A stretch of DNA of 64,000 nucleotides from UBA2334 sp049653005 (lineage in GTDB: Bacteria; Pseudomonadota; Gammaproteobacteria; Burkholderiales; Burkholderiaceae_C), in NCBI GenBank assembly GCA_049653005.1, contig JBASFL010000129.1:1-64000 (forward strand), in the 5' to 3' direction. Within the stretch, counting starts at the first letter, position 1. Each line of letters opens with the position of its first letter. The notes under the pieces are model-generated. The model searched no databases and was not told where the DNA came from. It saw only the letters and a program-made list of their open reading frames with translations. Positions 59,382 through 64,000 of the stretch are shown here, piece after piece. The position numbers and the translations under genes were made by a program.

Positions 59382-61472
59382 GCCACTGACGGGGGCATCT
59401 GATTTCGGGCGCAGCACCGCGTGTTGCAAGCTGTGCAGCAGTGCCAATATCTGGTCTTTGCAATACAACAACTGCGCGCAGCGCTGGCGGGCGCGGTTGA
59501 GGTCACCCCCGGCCAGCAAGCCCATGATTTCGGGGCCCAGCGCGTGCACCTGGCGGTGCACGGCGTCAATGGCCACGTACTCGGCCAAGTGGCCGTAACG
59601 CCGCTGGCCCTCGGTGCGGTACCAGTGGCCAAAACGGCAGTGCAGGTGGTCGGGCAAAGGGGTGGCGGCCACGCTGGCAGCGCTGCCCTCCACCGCCATC
59701 AGCACCCGTTTCACCCATTGCAGGTGGTCGTGCTGGGCCACCAGCAGGGGAAAGTCGCTCAGCTCCCACTCGGTGTGGCCCCACACCCGCCAGGCCGGGT
59801 CGGGCTGGTACTGCGCCACCCAGCCTGGCACGGCGGCAGCGGGCATGGGCTTGGCAATGCCAAAGCCCTGGGCCACGTCACAGCCCAGGCGCATCAGCAG
59901 CACACCCTGCTCGGCGTTTTCCACGCCCTCGGCCACCACGTTGCGGTCAAACACCGCGGCCAGGCCGATGATGGCTTCAATGAGCGCCAGGTCGTCTTTG
60001 TCGTCCAGGATGTCGCGCACAAAGGCGCGGTCGATTTTCAGGGTGTGCGCGGGCAGGCTCTTCAAGTAGCTGAGCGACGAATACCCGGTGCCAAAGTCGT
60101 CCAGCGCAAAGCGCACCCCCAGCGCACGGCAAGCCTTGATGTTGGCCTGCACCTGCTGCACGTGGTCAATGGCCACCGATTCGAGAATTTCAATCTCCAG
60201 CATCGACGGCAGCACCGTGGGGTGCTGGCCCAGTGCGCGCGTGAGGCGCTGTGCAAAGTCGGCCCGCTGGAAATGCCGCGCCGCGATGTTCACGCTCACC
60301 GGCCAGGTTTTGCCCGTGTCGCGCTGCCAGGTGGCCATTTGCAACAGGGCCTGGTCAATCACCCACTCGCCCACGTCCACGATCACGTCGGTTTGCTCGA
60401 CCAGCGGCAAAAAAGCCATGGGGGGAATCAGCCCATCCACCGGGTGTTGCCAGCGGATCAGCGCCTCCAGCCCCACGGTCTGGCCCAGTCGCATGTTGAC
60501 CTTGGGCTGGTAGTGCAGCAGCAGCTGCCCCAGGCGCAAGGCCTCGGTCACCCGGGCCAGCATTTGGTAGTGGGCGGCGGCGTGGTGGTCGTGCTGCACA
60601 TCGAAAAAATGCACGCGGTGGCGGCCCGCCTGTTTGGCGGTGTACAGCGCCTGGTCGGCGTGGCGCAGCAGCGTGTCGGGCGTGGTGTCGTCGGTGGGGT
60701 AGATGGACACGCCGATGCTCACGGCCACCTCCACCGAATCCGGCCCCAGGAGGCAGGGCACGGACAGCGCGGCCATCACCCGGGTCAGCACGGTGTTCAC
60801 TTCGTCGGCCTGGCGCAGGCCGGTGAGCAGCAGCACAAACTCGTCGCCGCCCAAACGCGCCGCCGTGTCCAGCGGGCGCAGCACCGACGACAGGCGCCGG
60901 GCCAACTCCACCAACAAGGCGTCGCCCTGGGCGTGGCCCAGCGAATCGTTGATGCTTTTGAAGCCGTCCACGTCCAACAAGCACACGGCCAGCAGGTGGC
61001 CGGTGCGCTGGGCGTGGGCCACGGCCTGGCCAAACCGCTCGTTGAGCAAAGCCCGGTTGGGCAAGCCGGTCAACACGTCGTGGTGGGCCTGCCACTGCAC
61101 CGACTCCAGCAAGGTGTGCAGCGGCGTGATGTCAAAGCGGATGGACACGTAACTGCGTGGCAGCCCATCGGGCCCGTTCAGCGGCACGATGGTGCTGGTC
61201 ACCCAGTACAGGCTGCCGTCTTTGGCGCGGTTGCAAATGTCACCGCGCCACACCTGACCGCGGCTGATGGTGGCCCACATCTGTTCAAAAAACGCGGGGG
61301 GGTGCACACCCGAATTCAGCAAGCGGTGGTTTTGCCCCAGCAGCTCGTCGGCGCTGTAGCCCGACACCTCGCAAAACTGCGGGTTGGCATAGGTGATGCG
61401 GCCTTGCAGGTCGGCCTCGGAAAAAATGGCCGAAGCGTCCACCGCGGCGCGGTAAGGGTGGGTGCTGTTCAT
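59370..61472 (-). CDS. PAS-GGDEF-EAL protein with a C-terminal CZB zinc-binding domain
   Basis: A 700-residue cytoplasmic protein predicted to make and/or degrade cyclic di-GMP. PAS is ~8-120. The GGDEF motif is intact (208-212) with the inhibitory RxxD I-site (RPLD, 199-202) at the right spacing. The EAL motif is intact (336-338) with the DDFGTGYSS loop near 458. Residues ~580-690 look like a chemoreceptor zinc-binding (CZB) domain: HDHLQW, HCRFGHWY (Cys612) and AVHRQVH. CZB domains in other cyclases inhibit activity when zinc is bound. It starts six bases after the chemoreceptor gene. Confidence 0.92.
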   Translation of the reverse strand: MNSTHPYRAAVDASAIFSEADLQGRITYANPQFCEVSGYSADELLGQNHRLLNSGVHPPAFFEQMWATISRGQVWRGDICNRAKDGSLYWVTSTIVPLNGPDGLPRSYVSIRFDITPLHTLLESVQWQAHHDVLTGLPNRALLNERFGQAVAHAQRTGHLLAVCLLDVDGFKSINDSLGHAQGDALLVELARRLSSVLRPLDTAARLGGDEFVLLLTGLRQADEVNTVLTRVMAALSVPCLLGPDSVEVAVSIGVSIYPTDDTTPDTLLRHADQALYTAKQAGRHRVHFFDVQHDHHAAAHYQMLARVTEALRLGQLLLHYQPKVNMRLGQTVGLEALIRWQHPVDGLIPPMAFLPLVEQTDVIVDVGEWVIDQALLQMATWQRDTGKTWPVSVNIAARHFQRADFAQRLTRALGQHPTVLPSMLEIEILESVAIDHVQQVQANIKACRALGVRFALDDFGTGYSSLSYLKSLPAHTLKIDRAFVRDILDDKDDLALIEAIIGLAAVFDRNVVAEGVENAEQGVLLMRLGCDVAQGFGIAKPMPAAAVPGWVAQYQPDPAWRVWGHTEWELSDFPLLVAQHDHLQWVKRVLMAVEGSAASVAATPLPDHLHCRFGHWYRTEGQRRYGHLAEYVAIDAVHRQVHALGPEIMGLLAGGDLNRARQRCAQLLYCKDQILALLHSLQHAVLRPKSDAPVSGQDF

Positions 61473-61478
61473 GGTGTG

Positions 61479-63128
61479 TCAAGGGGTGGAGACTGGGCGT
61501 GCACGGGAAAGGGCCATCCCGCCCTGCGCGGCGCCCCGTGCCATATCGCCAGGCAATTTGAAAATGGCAATGGCGTTGGTCAGGTTCACCGTCTGGTCAG
61601 ACAGGTTGCCAGTGGCTGCGGCGGCCTCTTCCACCAGGGCGGCGTTTTGCTGGGTCACGGTGTCGAGGTGGCCCACGGCCTGGTTCACCTGGGCAATGCC
61701 CAGGCTTTGTTCGCGGGTGGCGGCGGTGATTTCCACCATCACGCTCGCCACCTGCCCAATGGAGCCAATCACCTCATCCATTGACTGGCCCGCCTGGGCC
61801 GTGAGGGCCATGCCCGCGTTCACCTTGGTCAGAGACACATCGATCAGGCCCTTGATTTCTTTGGCAGCAGCAGCGCTGCGCTGGGCCAGGGCCCGCACCT
61901 CGCTGGCCACCACGGCAAACCCACGGCCTGACTCGCCCGCGCGCGCCGCCTCGACCGCCGCGTTCAACGCCAAGATGTTGGTCTGGAACGCAATGCTGTC
62001 GATCACCCCAATGATGTCGCCGATCTTGCGTGACGACTGGTTGATGTCATCCATGGTGTGCACCACACGCGCCACCACCCCACCGCTGTCGTTGGCCACC
62101 TGCGATGCCTGGCTGGCCAGGGTTTTGGCCTGCTCGGCGTTGCCTGCGCTTTGCGACACCGTGGCCGTCAGCTGCTCCATGCTGGCGGCGGTTTGCTCCA
62201 GGCTGGAGGCTTGTGCCTCGGTGCGGTTGGAGAGGTCCATGTTGCCCGTGGCAATTTCCTGCGTGGCCAGGTTGATGGCCTCGAAGTTGTGCCGCACATC
62301 GCCAATGATGCTGCGCAGGTTGATGTTGGTTTGCCGCACCGCGTTTTGCAGCTGGCCCATGGGGTCTTCGCCCGCTGGCTCCATGTTTTGGGACAAATCG
62401 CCCCCTGCCAGGATGCGCGCGCCACCGGTGACATAGCGCAACGGCGCAAACACCCGCTGGCTGAGCAACCACATGGCCCACAGCAAACTGGCACTGCCCA
62501 ACGTGGCCATGGCCAGCGCCGACGCCACACCGGGTCCCGGCAACACGCCGCCCAAGGCCCCGCCCCCCGCTGCCGACACGCCTTGCAAGCCCAACATGGC
62601 CATGCACCCCAGGGCCAATGCGGCCGCTGTTTTCAGCTGTGCGCCCAAGTCAAACCGGTGCAGCAAGCGCTGGGGGCGGGTGAACACACGGCCGCGCAGC
62701 ACACACAGGCCACGGCGGTTGCCTTCCCGGATTTCTTTGTAGGCGGCCTCTGCCTGCCGCACCTGTTCGCGCGAGGGCTTGGTGCGCACCGACATGTAGC
62801 CCACCGGCTGCCCGCGCTCGTACACCGGGGTGACGTTGGCCAGCACCCAATAAAAGGCGCCCTGTTTGGTGCGGTTTTTCACCAACCCCGTCCACGGCAC
62901 GCCGCTTTTGATGGTGGCCCACATGTCGGCAAACGCCTCTTTGGGCATGTCGGGGTGGCGCAGGATGTTTTGGGGAGAGCCCAGCAGTTCGTCCAGCGTG
63001 AACCCGCTGATTTCGACGAAGTAGGCGTTGCCGTAGGTGATGTTGCCCTGCAAGTCCGTCGTGGAAACGATGGACGATGTGTCACTCAGGGCGACTTCCG
63101 TTTGGGTCACGGGTTGGTTGTTGCGCAT
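61479..63128 (-). CDS. PAS-containing methyl-accepting chemotaxis protein (Aer-like)
   Basis: A 549-residue chemoreceptor. An N-terminal PAS domain (ITYGNAYFVEISGFTLDELLG, about 30-125) is followed by two hydrophobic segments (about 170-225), a HAMP-like linker and the MCP signalling domain. The hairpin tip has NILALNAAVEAARAGESGRGFAVVASEVRALAQRSA. The layout matches Aer-type redox/energy sensors, though flavin binding is not shown by sequence. I use the ATG at 63128. It lies upstream of the GGDEF-EAL gene, whose PAS domain opens with the similar GRITYAN. Confidence 0.93.
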   Translation of the reverse strand: MRNNQPVTQTEVALSDTSSIVSTTDLQGNITYGNAYFVEISGFTLDELLGSPQNILRHPDMPKEAFADMWATIKSGVPWTGLVKNRTKQGAFYWVLANVTPVYERGQPVGYMSVRTKPSREQVRQAEAAYKEIREGNRRGLCVLRGRVFTRPQRLLHRFDLGAQLKTAAALALGCMAMLGLQGVSAAGGGALGGVLPGPGVASALAMATLGSASLLWAMWLLSQRVFAPLRYVTGGARILAGGDLSQNMEPAGEDPMGQLQNAVRQTNINLRSIIGDVRHNFEAINLATQEIATGNMDLSNRTEAQASSLEQTAASMEQLTATVSQSAGNAEQAKTLASQASQVANDSGGVVARVVHTMDDINQSSRKIGDIIGVIDSIAFQTNILALNAAVEAARAGESGRGFAVVASEVRALAQRSAAAAKEIKGLIDVSLTKVNAGMALTAQAGQSMDEVIGSIGQVASVMVEITAATREQSLGIAQVNQAVGHLDTVTQQNAALVEEAAAATGNLSDQTVNLTNAIAIFKLPGDMARGAAQGGMALSRARPVSTP

Positions 63129-63297
63129 GGCTGAGTGCCTTTTTTGATAAAACCGGTGGATATGCACCTGTGTTCATACTAAAAAGCCATTTCTGCCATA
63201 TCCCCCCGGGTTCACCCTAGGCTCAGCGGTTAACCCTGCCGCACTTGATATTTGTCAAACATCTGTCAGCTTGGCGACAGATTGCGCAAAATCAAAC

Positions 63298-64000
63298 TCA
63301 CTGCGGCACAGCGCTTGTCTGCCCTTTGAGCAGCGCCACACCGTCGGTCAGGGCCACGGCGATGTCGTCAAACGAGCGCAAAAAATCGGGCACCAGGCCG
63401 TTGCTGCGCTCAAAGGGGCCAAAGTTCACCAGCTTCAGGTCGGGGTGCTGGGCCATCAGCGTTTCCAGCGTGCCGTTGGTGTCCACCAGGCCCAGCTTGA
63501 GTGCGTCTTGGCCGCCCCACACCTCGCCGGTGGTGTAGCTGCCAGCGGGCTGTGTCAGCTTGGGGCCACGCCGCTCCACCAGCAGGGCCCCGAACTGGCG
63601 GCCCAGCTCGTTCACCAGCGCCTGGGCCTTGGCTTCGCCCTCGGGCGTGCCGGGCTCAAACGGGTTGAGCATGCCCTTCAGGTTGCCCGAAGCGTAGGTT
63701 TTGGCTTTCACGTCGTATTTGTCCAGCACGCGGTGCACGTCCCAGCTTTGCAAAATGGCCCCAATGGAGCCCACCAGCGAGTATTTGCCGCTGACGATGT
63801 CATCGGCCGACAGCGCCACCATGTAACCGGCCGACGCCCCCAGGTTGCCAATGACGGCGTGCACGGGCTTGGGGTGCTTTTTTCGCAGCTCGGCCACCGC
63901 GTCCATGATGCGTTCGGCCTCCACGGGGGCGCCACCGGGCGAGTCGATGTACAGCACCACGCGCTGCACGTTGTCGTCTTCAAACGCACGCTTCAGGGCG
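63298..64000 (-). CDS. S49-family (SppA-like) signal peptide peptidase, N-terminus outside window
   Basis: Partial: the frame is open to the window end and the start lies beyond it. About 233 residues are visible, containing RVVLYIDSPGGAPVEAERI and the catalytic serine in GNLGASAGYMVALSAD. The pattern matches bacterial SppA/SohB-type serine proteases that degrade signal peptides in the membrane. The catalytic lysine and any N-terminal membrane helix lie outside or cannot be assigned. The 169 bases between it and the chemoreceptor gene hold nothing I can identify. Confidence 0.88.
   Translation of the reverse strand, partial: ALKRAFEDDNVQRVVLYIDSPGGAPVEAERIMDAVAELRKKHPKPVHAVIGNLGASAGYMVALSADDIVSGKYSLVGSIGAILQSWDVHRVLDKYDVKAKTYASGNLKGMLNPFEPGTPEGEAKAQALVNELGRQFGALLVERRGPKLTQPAGSYTTGEVWGGQDALKLGLVDTNGTLETLMAQHPDLKLVNFGPFERSNGLVPDFLRSFDDIAVALTDGVALLKGQTSAVPQ

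Overview
The window reads as chromosomal DNA of a high-GC betaproteobacterium of the order Burkholderiales, most likely family Comamonadaceae (Rhodoferax/Hydrogenophaga/Acidovorax-like). This rests on gene content and order: rimP-nusA-infB-rbfA-truB-typA; purD-hemF-nadD-rsfS-rlmH-maf-rng; divergent ratA-rnfH/smpB; divergent ppsA/ppsR; a yejABEF-type transporter next to fabI. It also rests on an AT-rich dispersed repeat of a kind I associate with this family. No phage, plasmid, insertion sequence, CRISPR array or rRNA is visible. About 57 protein genes and two tRNAs fill the window, and no stretch over 300 bases lacks a gene.

Layout. 1-2.5 kb: a tadA-hydrolase fusion (cut by the window edge), a PaiB-like flavin protein and a TauE/SafE permease. 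2.5-10.1 kb: a secreted dienelactone hydrolase, guaB-guaA with a terminator-like hairpin between them, a DUF4124 protein, ratA-rnfH facing smpB, and an ECH_2-type acyl-CoA hydrolase. 10.1-19.6 kb: an EamA permease and the translation/ribosome-assembly run typA, truB, rbfA, infB, nusA, rimP, all on the minus strand. 19.6-26.4 kb: two small membrane-protein genes and the yejABEF-like peptide importer. 26.5-30.5 kb: fabI, a periplasmic ATP-dependent DNA ligase (LigE type) and a large basic amino acid decarboxylase. 30.7-35.6 kb: tRNA-Ser(GGA), tRNA-Lys(UUU), tcdA, a TsuA-like thiosulfate permease, cpoB, pal and tolB. 35.7-46.3 kb: msbA, then a minus-strand run of rng, maf, rlmH, rsfS, nadD, hemF, purD and yebC, and a HerA-like ATPase. 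46.5-53.7 kb: a DUF1499 protein, an MFS carrier, ppsA/ppsR and an MHS-type carrier with a large inserted soluble domain. 53.8-59.3 kb: a small membrane protein, an unknown protein, a metallophosphoesterase overlapping a Ser/Thr kinase-USP fusion, then ahpC and ahpF. 59.4-64 kb: a PAS-GGDEF-EAL-CZB protein and a PAS chemoreceptor in tandem, and a partial sppA-like peptidase.

The most striking signal is a short (about 50-60 bp), AT-rich, partly palindromic repeat with the core GCGCTTG...(A/G)GCTA. I find at least eleven copies by eye. Four lie between genes, two cover or abut the stop codons of msbA and the GGDEF-EAL gene, and five lie inside reading frames (ECH_2 hydrolase, truB, yejF, nadD, DUF1499). 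Copies of the same orientation are read in the same frame: sense copies give L-[AP]-L-x-...-A-I, antisense copies give V-A-x6-S-A-R-G. This resembles the protein-invading palindromic elements described in Rickettsia, but I know of no named family in this group. Whether the coding copies are insertions or overwritten sequence needs alignment to orthologues. All calls are from reading the sequence; no database search was run.
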